DNA of 64,000 bases, from positions 3,286,001 through 3,350,000 of the forward strand of contig NZ_CP010797.1 of the NCBI RefSeq assembly GCF_000954115.1. The letters run 5' to 3'. The notes under the pieces were generated by a model. It was given only the letters and a program-made list of their open reading frames with translations, was not told the origin of the DNA and searched no databases. Source of the DNA: Rhodococcus sp. B7740 (GTDB taxonomy: Bacteria > Actinomycetota > Actinomycetes > Mycobacteriales > Mycobacteriaceae). How positions within the stretch are numbered: the first letter of the stretch is position 1; every line of letters starts with the position of its first letter. Below, piece by piece: positions 51,998-60,326 of this stretch. The position numbers and the translations under genes are program-made.

Positions 51998-52543
51998 ATG
52001 AAACCCAACGGACGCTCGTTCGGCCGCCCCGGCGGCTGGCAGCACGCAGACATTCCGGACGCCACCGACGCCGCCGACTGGTTCGGTGGCCGACTCCCGG
52101 ACACTTGGTTCGACGGCGCCGCCTCGGTCGAGGTCGACCGAGAGGAGATCGTCGTCGTAGGAAAATTGCCTGCAGAGCCGGACAGTTCACCGGCCACCAA
52201 CGAGGGTCGCATCGCACGGTTCCGAGAAACGACCCGCGGCGACCGCATGCAGATCGCCGCCGAGGCCGAGAAGCGATACGGACGCAAGGTCGCCTGGGGT
52301 GTGAGAACCGGATCCGACGTGGTCCTGTTCACCCACCTCGCGGTACCGGTCATGACCCGCCTGCGTCAGCCCGAGCGTCGCGTCCTGGACACCCTCGTCG
52401 ACGCCGGCGTCGCTCGCTCCCGCGCGGACGCCCTCGCGTGGGCCGTCAAGCTGGTCGGAGAACACACCCAGGAGTGGTTGGACGAGCTCCGCGGCGCCAT
52501 GGAGACGGTCGACGATCTGCGCAAGAAGGGCCCGACGATCTAA
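51998..52543 (+). CDS. Hypothetical protein with RHH-like C-terminal segment
   Basis: 181 residues, not recognised as a named family. The N-terminal half is polar with alternating strands (AASVEVDREEIVVVGKLPAEP). Near residue 130 the sequence RRVLDTLVDAGVARSRADAL, followed by AWAVKLVGEHTQEWLDEL, has the strand-helix-helix spacing of ribbon-helix-helix proteins (DxLVxAG-x-SRADAL). ATG at 51998 is supported by TAGGAG. An AT-rich palindrome directly upstream suggests self-regulation. Alternatives: a conserved actinobacterial accessory protein without DNA binding. Confidence 0.75.
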   Translation: MKPNGRSFGRPGGWQHADIPDATDAADWFGGRLPDTWFDGAASVEVDREEIVVVGKLPAEPDSSPATNEGRIARFRETTRGDRMQIAAEAEKRYGRKVAWGVRTGSDVVLFTHLAVPVMTRLRQPERRVLDTLVDAGVARSRADALAWAVKLVGEHTQEWLDELRGAMETVDDLRKKGPTI

Positions 52544-52676
52544 TTCGATTGCGCGCTCGCGGGGTTCGGGGTTAGCGTGGGTCCTGCCCTGTTGCCCACA
52601 GATTCGGAGAGGCCATTGCTCTTCCAAAGGTACTAGACGCCTGCAGATCGTCCGCATGCACACCTTTGGAGCGCCC
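52544..52676 (+). promoter_or_regulatory. Leader region of the ABC-F gene
   Basis: 133 bases without a full gene. GGAGAGG followed by TTG at 52616 opens a 6-codon ORF (MLFQRY, stop at 52634-52636), and GGAG near 52666 serves the ABC-F ATG at 52677. Antibiotic-resistance ABC-F genes are often controlled by ribosome stalling on such short ORFs. No clear attenuator hairpin was found, so this is weak. Confidence 0.25.
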
Positions 52677-54278
52677 ATGCCTCATTCATCCTCCCTTTCT
52701 GTCTCGAACCTGACGTTCTCCTGGCCCGACGGCGACCCCGTGTTCGACGCCTTGTCGGCCATCTTTACCAGCGGCACAACAGGTCTCGTCGGTTCCAACG
52801 GTGCGGGGAAGTCGACCTTACTGAGGTTGCTCGCCGGGGAATTGGTACCGCAACGAGGTTCCATCACGATGCCGGGCGTCTTGGGCTACCTGCGACAGGA
52901 CATCACACTGGACCCCGATCTACCCGTGGATCGGGTACTGGCCATCGATTCGGTGCGAGAAGCATTGCATCGCATCGAATCCGGTTCCGCCGACGAGGAA
53001 GACTTCGCAATCGTCGGGTCGGCCTGGGACATCGAGGAGCGCGCTCTGGCGTTGCTGGACAAGCTCGGCCTCGGCAGCGTCGTCGGGTCCCTCGACGACC
53101 TGGATCGCCGAATCGGCACCCTGTCGGGCGGCGAGGCCACGCTGCTCGCTCTCACCGCGGAGCTACTGGCCGAGCCCGACGTACTACTGCTGGACGAACC
53201 GACCAACAACCTCGATCGGGTTGCGCGACAACGGTTGCACACAGCGGTCGACGGGTATTCGGGTGTGCTGATCGTGTGCACTCACGACCTCGAACTGCTC
53301 GAACGCGTCGACTCCATCGCCGAGGTGCGGGCAGAGCGCAGTGGAGTCTCGCGGCTGCGCATGTTCGGCGGCAACTACCGGCACTATCGCTCGGTGATCG
53401 ACGCCGAACAGGAGGCGGCGCGGGCAACGGTCCGCGACGCGAAGAACGACGTCCGCAAGCAGGAACGCGAATTGATCGACACCCGAATCAAACTTGACCG
53501 CCGTCTGCGGTACGGCAAGAAGATGGAAGAGCAGAAGCGCGAACCCAAGATCATCATGGGTGCGCGAAAACGCGCCGCTCAGGAATCGGCCGGAAAGCTA
53601 CGCGGTACCCACACCGATCGCGTCGACGACGCCAGATCGTCGCTCTCGGCCGCCGAGGACCTCGTGCGCGACGACCGCGAGATACGCGTCGACCTCCCGG
53701 CAACGAGAGTTCATCCCGGACAGGTCGTTCTGACCCACGAGGAGCTCACTGTCGTCGGTCCCGAACGCATCGCTCTGGTCGGGCCGAACGGCAGCGGCAA
53801 GACCACACTGCTACGGGCTCTGGACGCCACCGGAGCCGAGGTGCCGTGGAAGTACCTACCGCAGCGACTCGACATCTTCGACGAGGCTCGCACCGTCGCC
53901 GACAACGTCGCAGACGTCGCGCCACAGGCCACCGCCGAACGGATTCGAGGCCAACTCGCGCGCTTCCTGTTCCGCGGATCCGACGCCGACGCCGTCGTCG
54001 CGACCCTCTCCGGAGGAGAGCGACTGCGCGCCGCACTGGCACGAATTCTGCTGGCAGAGCCGGCTCCGAAACTACTGATGCTCGACGAGCCGACCAACAA
54101 CCTCGACATCACCAGCCGACAACACCTCATCGACGCACTCGAGACATTCGAAGGTGCACTGATCGTCGCAAGCCACGACCGACCGTTCCTCGACGCCATC
54201 GGCCCGACCCGCACCATCGACCTCACCCCGACCGCAGAGTCACCCGAAGAAGCGCCCACCCGTGAGGAGTCAATGTGA
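52677..54278 (+). CDS. ABC-F family ATPase (ribosome-acting)
   Basis: 533 residues with two ABC domains and no membrane part. Domain 1: Walker A GSNGAGKSTLL, signature LSGGEATLLAL, Walker B VLLLDEPTNNL. The linker is highly charged (RKQERELIDTRIKLDRRLRY). Domain 2: Walker A GPNGSGKTTLL, signature LSGGERLRAAL, Walker B LLMLDEPTNNL. Family members bind the ribosomal E site, either for antibiotic protection or translation-factor roles. ATG at 52677 is preceded by TTTGGAG. The stop codon lies inside a hairpin. Confidence 0.93.
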   Translation: MPHSSSLSVSNLTFSWPDGDPVFDALSAIFTSGTTGLVGSNGAGKSTLLRLLAGELVPQRGSITMPGVLGYLRQDITLDPDLPVDRVLAIDSVREALHRIESGSADEEDFAIVGSAWDIEERALALLDKLGLGSVVGSLDDLDRRIGTLSGGEATLLALTAELLAEPDVLLLDEPTNNLDRVARQRLHTAVDGYSGVLIVCTHDLELLERVDSIAEVRAERSGVSRLRMFGGNYRHYRSVIDAEQEAARATVRDAKNDVRKQERELIDTRIKLDRRLRYGKKMEEQKREPKIIMGARKRAAQESAGKLRGTHTDRVDDARSSLSAAEDLVRDDREIRVDLPATRVHPGQVVLTHEELTVVGPERIALVGPNGSGKTTLLRALDATGAEVPWKYLPQRLDIFDEARTVADNVADVAPQATAERIRGQLARFLFRGSDADAVVATLSGGERLRAALARILLAEPAPKLLMLDEPTNNLDITSRQHLIDALETFEGALIVASHDRPFLDAIGPTRTIDLTPTAESPEEAPTREESM

Positions 54279-54319
54279 CGTTCAGTGGCCTTTTCGGGGG
54301 TCAATGTCACATTGAGTGG
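54270..54319. repeat. Repeat pair/hairpin at the ABC-F stop codon
   Basis: TCAATGTGAC (54270-54279) pairs with GTCACATTGA (54306-54315). The same DNA also contains an imperfect direct repeat TCAATGTNACNTTNAGTGG at 54270 and 54301. The second copy is itself a palindrome, TCAATGT-C-ACATTGA. The first arm includes the ABC-F stop codon. Possible terminator or small dispersed repeat. Confidence 0.5.
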
Positions 54320-54342
54320 ACTCGAGAGGCAAGAATCGCGGG

Positions 54343-55128
54343 GTGGAGTACGCCTCGAATGCAGACGATGGGACACGGATTGCGTACACGGTGGTGGGGT
54401 CGGGCCCACCCCTGTTGATGGTGCACGGCAGTTTTCTGACGCATACGATCTGGCGGACGTTCGGGTATGTGAAGGCGCTGCGCGGGAGTCGGCGGTTGAT
54501 TCTGATCGACAGTCGCGGGCACGGTCGCAGCGACAAGCCCCATACTCCCGACGCGTATGCGATGAGCATCATCGTCGGCGATCTGACTGCGGTGCTCGAC
54601 GCAGTGGGTGTCGACACCGTCGACTATCTCGGCTATTCGTTCGGGGCCCGGGCGGGCTTGGCGTTGACCGGGGCGAGGCCCGAACGAGTGCGATCACTGG
54701 CCGTGGGCGGCGGTAGTCACGGCGCTCAGGCCGGAGCGTTCGATCGCCTGTTCTTCCCGGGATGCGCGGATGTGTTGGAGCACAGTGGCATGGACGGGTT
54801 CCTCGAGGCGTGGAACGACCACCGCATGTTTCCGATCGATCCCGGTACGCGAGCGGTGTTCTCCGCCAACGACGCTCAGGCCATGGCTGCGTACATCCGA
54901 GCCAATGATGCCGATCCCGGCCTACCCGACGAGACGTTGCAGCACTTCGCCCAGCCGTCGCTGTTCTACGTCGGCTCGCAGGACGGCACCCGGCTCGACG
55001 ACACGCGCGCTGCCGCAGCGTTGGTACCGAACTCCGAATTGCATGTCATCCGCGGATTCGATCATGCGACGACGATGGCGGCCTCCGCAGAAGTGCTCGG
55101 CGTCCTCGAACGGTTCTGGGGCAGGTGA
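54343..55128 (+). CDS. Alpha/beta hydrolase
   Basis: About 261 residues. The oxyanion segment is LLMVHGSFLTHTIWR, the nucleophile elbow GYSFGARAGLAL, and the catalytic His is in IRGFDHATTM near the C-terminus; DGTRLDD could hold the acid. Small esterase, lactonase or dehalogenase-type enzymes share this layout. The GTG at 54343 fits the start of family similarity; a GTG at 54316 would add nine residues. It converges on the acyl-CoA ligase gene with a hairpin between. Confidence 0.85.
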   Translation: MEYASNADDGTRIAYTVVGSGPPLLMVHGSFLTHTIWRTFGYVKALRGSRRLILIDSRGHGRSDKPHTPDAYAMSIIVGDLTAVLDAVGVDTVDYLGYSFGARAGLALTGARPERVRSLAVGGGSHGAQAGAFDRLFFPGCADVLEHSGMDGFLEAWNDHRMFPIDPGTRAVFSANDAQAMAAYIRANDADPGLPDETLQHFAQPSLFYVGSQDGTRLDDTRAAAALVPNSELHVIRGFDHATTMAASAEVLGVLERFWGR

Positions 55129-55135
55129 CCTGAGC

Positions 55136-55189
55136 GTCCACAATTCGCCTCGAGAATCGGGATCCCGTCTCCGCAGGCAAATTGTGGAC
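55136..55189. terminator. Hairpin between convergent genes
   Basis: The arms GTCCACAATTCGCC and GGCAAATTGTGGAC pair over 14 positions with one mismatch. The 26-base loop contains its own palindrome CGGGATCCCG. It lies between the hydrolase and acyl-CoA ligase stops. Confidence 0.6.
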
Positions 55190-55196
55190 AGTCACA

Positions 55197-56885
55197 TCAC
55201 CTCTTCAGCGCAGGAAACTGGTCGTCGCGCCACTCGGTCTCCAGCGGACCCACGGCCGCATCCTCACGAGCGCGCAATTCCACACGGCGAATCTTGCCGG
55301 AGATCGTTTTCGGTAGCTCGAAGAATTCGATGCGGCGCACGCGCAGGAACGGAGCCAGGTGCTCGCGTGCGTATTTCAAGATCTCGAATGCGGTGTCCTC
55401 GTTGGGTTCCCAGCCCGACGCCAATGCCACGTATGCCTTGGGAACGGCCAGTCGCGTCTCGTCCGGGGCCGGCACCACCGCGGCCTCGGCAACGGCGGGG
55501 TGTTCGATGAGCACGCTTTCGAGCTCGAACGGGGAGATCTTGTAATCCGAGGCCTTGAACACGTCATCGGTGCGGCCGACGTAGGTGATGTAGCCCTCGG
55601 AGTCCCGTGATGCGACGTCGCCGGTGTGGTAGTAACCGTCGGCCATGACGGCGGCATTGCGTTCGGGGTCACCGAGGTAGCCGGTCATCAGGTTGAACGG
55701 GTGCTGGGCCAGGTCGAGGCAGATTTCGCCCTCGTCGGCGAGTTCGCCGGTGGTGGGGTCGACGATCACCACCGGAACGCCCGGCAACGGCCTACCCATG
55801 GAGCCGGACTTGAGTACCGCACCGGGCGTGTTGGCCACCAGTGCAGTGGTTTCCGTCTGCCCGAACCCGTCGCGGATACTCAGGCCCCACTCCTGCTGGA
55901 CCCGCGAGATCACCTCGGGATTGAGCGGTTCACCGGCTCCGATCGCCTCGCGGAGCGCGCCGCCGCCGCCGGCGAGATCGGCCTGAATCAGCATGCGCCA
56001 CACGGTCGGTGGTGCGCAGAACGTCGTCACCTCGGCGCGCCGGATCTGCTCGAGCAGTGCTTTCGCGTCGAACTTGCCGTAGTTGTAGATGAAGATGGTC
56101 GCCTCGGCGATCCACGGGGCGAAGAAGCAACTCCACGCGTGCTTGGCCCACCCCGGGGAGCTGATGTTCAGGTGCACATCTCCCGGGCGCAGCCCGAGGA
56201 AGTACATGGTGCTCAGATGCCCTACGGGGTAGGAGATCTGAGTATGCTCGACGAGTTTGGGCTTGCTGGTGGTGCCGGAGGTGAAGTACATCAGCAGTCG
56301 GTCGGTGGGAGCGGTCATCGACTCGAACGATCGAGCTTCGACATCACGGGCCCCGGAATAGTCGACCCAACCGTCGGAGGCGGAGGTGGCGATACGCAGG
56401 TAGTCACCGGGGACGTCGTCGAATTTGCCGGTGTCCGAGGGGTTCACGATCACTGCTCGCGCATTGCCGCGTACCACGCGGTCGGTCAGGTCCGAGGATC
56501 CGATGGCCGTGGTGGTCGGCATCAACACAGCGCCCAGCTTCATGACCGCGAGCATCGCTTCCCACAACTCCACCTGATTGCCGAGCATCAGGATCACCGA
56601 GTCACCGCGGCCGATTCCCTGCTGTTCGAGCCACCGGGCAACCTGGTCGGAGCGACGAGCGATGTCGTCGAAGCTGTACTTGGCCTCGCTGCCGTCCTCC
56701 TCGACTATCCACAGCGCGGTGCCGTCGTTGCCTCGTGCGATCGCGTCGAACCAATCGATCGCCCAGTTGAACGTCTCACCGAACGACGGCCACTCGAAAG
56801 TGTCGACGGCGCGGTCGTACTCGCCGTAGGCGTCGAGGAGTAGATCGCGAGCGTTCCTGAATGCCGTGTATGCCGATTCGGCCAT
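55197..56885 (-). CDS. AMP-forming acyl-CoA synthetase
   Basis: 562 residues. The adenylation motif is YFTSGTTSKPKLVEHTQ (about 200-215), the second ATP motif region is RDGFGQTETTALVAN, then YHTGDVASRDSEGYITYVGRTDD, and the catalytic lysine motif is LPKTISGKIRRVELR near the end. It activates a carboxylic acid with ATP and loads it on CoA; the sequence is closest in style to medium-chain or acetyl-CoA synthetase-like ligases. Start ATG 56885 with TAGGAGGAAAC. It lies 61 bases downstream of fabD on the same strand. Confidence 0.93.
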   Translation of the reverse strand: MAESAYTAFRNARDLLLDAYGEYDRAVDTFEWPSFGETFNWAIDWFDAIARGNDGTALWIVEEDGSEAKYSFDDIARRSDQVARWLEQQGIGRGDSVILMLGNQVELWEAMLAVMKLGAVLMPTTTAIGSSDLTDRVVRGNARAVIVNPSDTGKFDDVPGDYLRIATSASDGWVDYSGARDVEARSFESMTAPTDRLLMYFTSGTTSKPKLVEHTQISYPVGHLSTMYFLGLRPGDVHLNISSPGWAKHAWSCFFAPWIAEATIFIYNYGKFDAKALLEQIRRAEVTTFCAPPTVWRMLIQADLAGGGGALREAIGAGEPLNPEVISRVQQEWGLSIRDGFGQTETTALVANTPGAVLKSGSMGRPLPGVPVVIVDPTTGELADEGEICLDLAQHPFNLMTGYLGDPERNAAVMADGYYHTGDVASRDSEGYITYVGRTDDVFKASDYKISPFELESVLIEHPAVAEAAVVPAPDETRLAVPKAYVALASGWEPNEDTAFEILKYAREHLAPFLRVRRIEFFELPKTISGKIRRVELRAREDAAVGPLETEWRDDQFPALKR

Positions 56886-56946
56886 GTTTCCTCCTACGCC
56901 TGTGATGCCCATCACCGCAACGCTAGGGGAAGCGAAAGTCCGGACG

Positions 56947-57885
56947 CTACCCCTGAACGGGGGTGACCCGCACTGCCCGAACGAATTCGGCGACGCCCCC
57001 GGGATCGGTGATCTTGGTCGACGTGGGCCGCGGGTTCTCTCGGCGCGCCATCGAGGACAGCGCACCGGCCGGGGGCAACTCGATGCGGTGGTCGGCACCG
57101 ATCTGCTGCAGCGTCTGCACGCACAGGTCCCACCGAACCGGTGCGGTGACGGCCGAGACGACGATGTCGGCAAACCCTGACGCCGTCACACGACCGTTCG
57201 TACTCGAGATCATCGTGGCTACCGGCTCGGCGAACCGCACCTGCTCGACAGCCTCGGCAAGCTGCTCCTGCGCCTCGCTCATGAGGTCGGTATGGAACGC
57301 ACCTGCCACCTTCATCTCGACAACCTTGACGTCGGTGGGCGGCTGGGCGGCCAGGGCAGCGACTCGGTCCCGTCGACCTCCGACCACAACCTGCCCGCCG
57401 CCGTTGTGGTTCGCCACCCGCACACCCGCTCCTGCGGCGATCTCCTCGGCCGCTGCCGCGTCGACTCCCAACAGAGCAGCCATGGACCCGTCGGTAGCGG
57501 CGCAGCATTTCGCCATCGCAATTCCACGCGCCCGCGCCAGTGCCACCGCATCGAAAGGCGTCAGCACCCCGCACCCCGCCAGCGCCGTGAGCTCTCCGAC
57601 CGAATGTCCGACGAACACCGTCTCGTCGGCGGGAAGTTCGGCCCCGCCGAGCGAGGCGAGACCGATCAGCGAGAATGCGACGATCAGCGGCTGAGCCACG
57701 GCGGTGTCGACGATTTCCTCCGCCGCCGCCTCGGTGCCGAAGTAGCGAAGGTCGAGCCCTGCCGCTTCGGAGAGTTCGTCGATCAATGCCGAGACGTCGC
57801 GCGCCTCGGGTATCGCGGGGTCACACCACGGTGCCAACATGCCCGGCTTCTGACTGCCCTGACCGGGCGCGACGATTGCAATCAT
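56947..57885 (-). CDS. fabD: Malonyl-CoA:ACP transacylase
   Basis: 312 residues. The opening is MIAIVAPGQGSQKPGML, the nucleophile motif GHSVGE (Ser95), and the catalytic His is in AGAFHTDLM (His198). Close in style to mycobacterial FabD. It moves malonyl groups from CoA to ACP for fatty acid or polyketide synthesis. No ACP or ketosynthase gene is adjacent, unlike the usual fabD-acpM-kasA operon, so this may be a second copy serving the pathway at 59-64 kb. It begins 18 bases after the LuxR-type gene. Confidence 0.92.
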   Translation of the reverse strand: MIAIVAPGQGSQKPGMLAPWCDPAIPEARDVSALIDELSEAAGLDLRYFGTEAAAEEIVDTAVAQPLIVAFSLIGLASLGGAELPADETVFVGHSVGELTALAGCGVLTPFDAVALARARGIAMAKCCAATDGSMAALLGVDAAAAEEIAAGAGVRVANHNGGGQVVVGGRRDRVAALAAQPPTDVKVVEMKVAGAFHTDLMSEAQEQLAEAVEQVRFAEPVATMISSTNGRVTASGFADIVVSAVTAPVRWDLCVQTLQQIGADHRIELPPAGALSSMARRENPRPTSTKITDPGGVAEFVRAVRVTPVQG

Positions 57886-57903
57886 CGTTCTTCTCCCGTT
57901 CCT

Positions 57904-58854
57904 TCAGACGATACCGATACGCGACGCGGCGACGCCGGCCTGAAATCTGCTCTTGGCGTCGAGATTGGACATCGTCTTAGCGATGTCACTGCGCACGGTG
58001 CGAATACTGACTTCGAGTTTACTGGCGATGGACTCGTCGGTAAGCCCCTCGGCGAGATATCCCAGGATTACCTCGTGGCGCGCCAACGCATTACGTGGAG
58101 TGTCGGCGTAGACGGCGCGACGTACCGGTTGAGCGGAATTCCAGTGATCGGCCGATCGTGAAGCGAGATCGGTGACGCGGTCTTCATGGGAATACAAGTG
58201 CACCGAGTCGGGATCCGAGAGATTGATGGCGACACTTCGGTCCACGATGACTGCGCGGTCCATCAGTGTCTTCGAGATTCTGATCTCGCAACCCATATCC
58301 ATCAGTTCCTGAACAACCGATGTGAGCGCGGGAAGACTTCCGAGGGCTGATGTCCACAACATCTTCACCTTCATTCCCTTGCGCCGAGCCAGCTCCGCAA
58401 TGTATGGAGCGTGCTCGAACGAGTGCGGTACATACACCGGGGTTGTGAATATCAACTCGCGCCGACCGGTTGCCACCAGCCGCTCCACCAATACCGCAGC
58501 TCGGTCGAGACCACCGACGTGCCAACCCGGGGCTATCGAGGTGAATCCCTCGTGTTGCTCGATGACGTTCTGTATCACGCTCGGTGCGGCGACCAACTCC
58601 GATGCGTCACCCGTTTTGAACTGTCGCGCAACAAGAGTCGGAAGGGCAAGCCGTGGCTCGATGGCTCGGACGAACCCGGGTTCGTCGGCCGACGGGGCGA
58701 CCATCCGCGAATTCTGCAGTGCACAGATATCGTCAACGACAGCGGAATCGTCCCGGGGCGACTGCGCTACCAGATCCGGCGGATTCCAGCGCGCACGCTT
58801 GAGCAGCGCACGATAGACCTCCTCGGTCTGCTGGTTGAAGATACGAATCCCCAT
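57904..58854 (-). CDS. LuxR-type transcriptional regulator
   Basis: 316 residues. The C-terminal 65 residues carry the HTH (LARHEVILGYLAEGLTDESI, ASKLEVSIRTVRSDIAKTMS). The central region (about 115-230) resembles the phospholipase-D-like sugar-sensing fold of TrmB-type regulators: LIFTTPVYVPHSFEHAPYI and AVIVDRSVAINLSDPD. The N-terminus is helical. ATG at 58854 follows TAGGAGTGGCAG. As first gene of a run with fabD and the acyl-CoA ligase, it may control them. Ligand unknown. Confidence 0.85.
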   Translation of the reverse strand: MGIRIFNQQTEEVYRALLKRARWNPPDLVAQSPRDDSAVVDDICALQNSRMVAPSADEPGFVRAIEPRLALPTLVARQFKTGDASELVAAPSVIQNVIEQHEGFTSIAPGWHVGGLDRAAVLVERLVATGRRELIFTTPVYVPHSFEHAPYIAELARRKGMKVKMLWTSALGSLPALTSVVQELMDMGCEIRISKTLMDRAVIVDRSVAINLSDPDSVHLYSHEDRVTDLASRSADHWNSAQPVRRAVYADTPRNALARHEVILGYLAEGLTDESIASKLEVSIRTVRSDIAKTMSNLDAKSRFQAGVAASRIGIV

Positions 58855-58955
58855 CTGCCACTCCTAGTGTCTCGGACATCTCGTGTACCTAACACAATGT
58901 GCGTCGAACTTCTGGCGCATCGGTCGTGCGCCTGGAGCGAGGAAGAAATATGCAT

Positions 58956-59180
58956 CTATTCGGTGAACGAGCCTGCCGAATTCCCCGATCCTTCTTCGTA
59001 AAACTGGCACAACTTCATGAAGAACGCGTGAACACCGAGTATCCCCCGGCTCGCGATCGGCGGCCACTCACCCAGCAGGTACGATCGGCGAACCATCAAC
59101 AATATAGCCATCCAAACGACTTGCGGCAATGCAAGGAAGAGGTGCACAAGGGCCCTGGAACGAGGTTGTCGATGCAACAT
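58956..59180 (-). pseudogene. Possible small membrane ORF or DUF4389-like remnant
   Basis: The 400 bases between the LuxR gene and the DUF3995 gene are less GC-rich than their surroundings. One 74-residue minus-strand frame has a single hydrophobic helix (ALVHLFLALPQVVWMAILLM) and then GEWPPIASRGILGVHAFFMK, which faintly resembles the repeat unit of DUF4389 membrane proteins. A full-length member would be far longer, so this could be a remnant. No ribosome binding site is evident. Weak call. Confidence 0.25.
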
Positions 59181-59253
59181 TCGATAATCAATTCTTCCAC
59201 TATTTTCAGTACTCGAACAGATCGCGATACATCGTCGAAAGGCTGCAATTCCA

Positions 59254-59718
59254 GTGAAGACCGATACCACCCGCTATTTCGCCGCCGCATGCATCATCGG
59301 ACTGATCCACGCAGCGTTCTCCGGATACTGGGCTGCGGGCGGGCGGTGGATGCTCGGAACCGTCGGATCATGGGCCACCGAATGGGTCGACACCGACCCC
59401 ACCACCGCACGCGCGGTGCTCGGCGGGCTCACGGTGTTCAAATTGGCCGCGGCCGTACTACCCTTGCTCGCGCTGCTGAACCGAGTTCCGCTGCGGCGCG
59501 CAATCTTCGCCATATCCTGGGTGGGATCGGTCGTGTTGATCGCATGGGGCGGGCTCTCGTTCGTCGGTGCCGCCGTCGGCCTGATCGCGACCGCGGAGAA
59601 TCGTGGGGTCAAGATCGGGCACCTGTTCTTCGACGGTGCGTTCTTTCTTTGGGGCACAGCGCTACTGGCCGGACTGATCCTGTCACGCCGAGCCGAACGA
59701 CCCGCTCTCGCGCACTGA
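59254..59718 (+). CDS. DUF3995 small membrane protein
   Basis: 154 residues with four helices (CIIGLIHAAFSGYWAAGG, LTVFKLAAAVLPLLALL, AIFAISWVGSVVLIAWG, GAFFLWGTALLAGLIL). The pattern HAAFSGYWAAGGRWML is typical of DUF3995. GTG start at 59254. It is the only plus-strand gene in this part and converges on the SRPBCC gene with 8 bases between. Function unknown. Confidence 0.82.
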   Translation: MKTDTTRYFAAACIIGLIHAAFSGYWAAGGRWMLGTVGSWATEWVDTDPTTARAVLGGLTVFKLAAAVLPLLALLNRVPLRRAIFAISWVGSVVLIAWGGLSFVGAAVGLIATAENRGVKIGHLFFDGAFFLWGTALLAGLILSRRAERPALAH

Positions 59719-59726
59719 ACCACCTG

Positions 59727-60326
59727 TCATCGCATCGCCTCGTCGCCGGCCCTCTCACCGACCATCGACTCTGCCACCGACGCGATCGCAGCCAGAAGAT
59801 CGCGTCTGATCAACGCACTCCCCGGGCGGATCAACGCCCAGTACGCAGCGAAGCGAAGCGATGTGCGGGTGTCGGTGGTGCAGACCCGCGTGCGCGTACA
59901 GAGCAGCGTTCCACTTCGATGCGGCTCGACGGTGAAGTTCATGACCACCTTCGTCCACCCGGGCTCGTCGAAACTCTCGAATGCCGCCCGATCGGTTCGG
60001 GAGATGCCCGGCCGACCATTGCCGGAGAAGTCGTACCGGGCGATATCGGCGAGCACCAACTCCGTTCCCTCGACGCGATCGATCTCGCGCGGAGCGAAGG
60101 CCTCCACGGCTGGCTTGTTCGATTGTGCAGCAACATTCTTGGACCAATCAGGGTCGATCCACGCCTTCGGACCCGACCGGAGCCGCACGAGCGCCATCGA
60201 CATCGACAGGGCGTCCACCGGTGTCGCGTGCAGGGCATCCCACACAGTCGATTCCGGTGCCGAGACCACCCGCCGGTGTGTCTCCTGCTGGGAAAAACGC
60301 GGCATGATCTGATCGATGAGAGTCAT
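59727..60326 (-). CDS. SRPBCC-type protein of the mutase operon
   Basis: 199 residues. HRRVVSAPESTVWDALHATPVDAL opens the helix-grip fold used by polyketide cyclases and START-like lipid binders; later strands include GWTKVVMNFTVEPHRSGTLLCTRTRV. No catalytic residues can be assigned. ATG at 60326 overlaps the stop of the mutase E gene (ATGA), so it is coupled to it. In this setting it may be a cyclase or carrier for the pathway product. The frame opens at 60494 without a start site. Confidence 0.72.
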   Translation of the reverse strand: MTLIDQIMPRFSQQETHRRVVSAPESTVWDALHATPVDALSMSMALVRLRSGPKAWIDPDWSKNVAAQSNKPAVEAFAPREIDRVEGTELVLADIARYDFSGNGRPGISRTDRAAFESFDEPGWTKVVMNFTVEPHRSGTLLCTRTRVCTTDTRTSLRFAAYWALIRPGSALIRRDLLAAIASVAESMVGERAGDEAMR

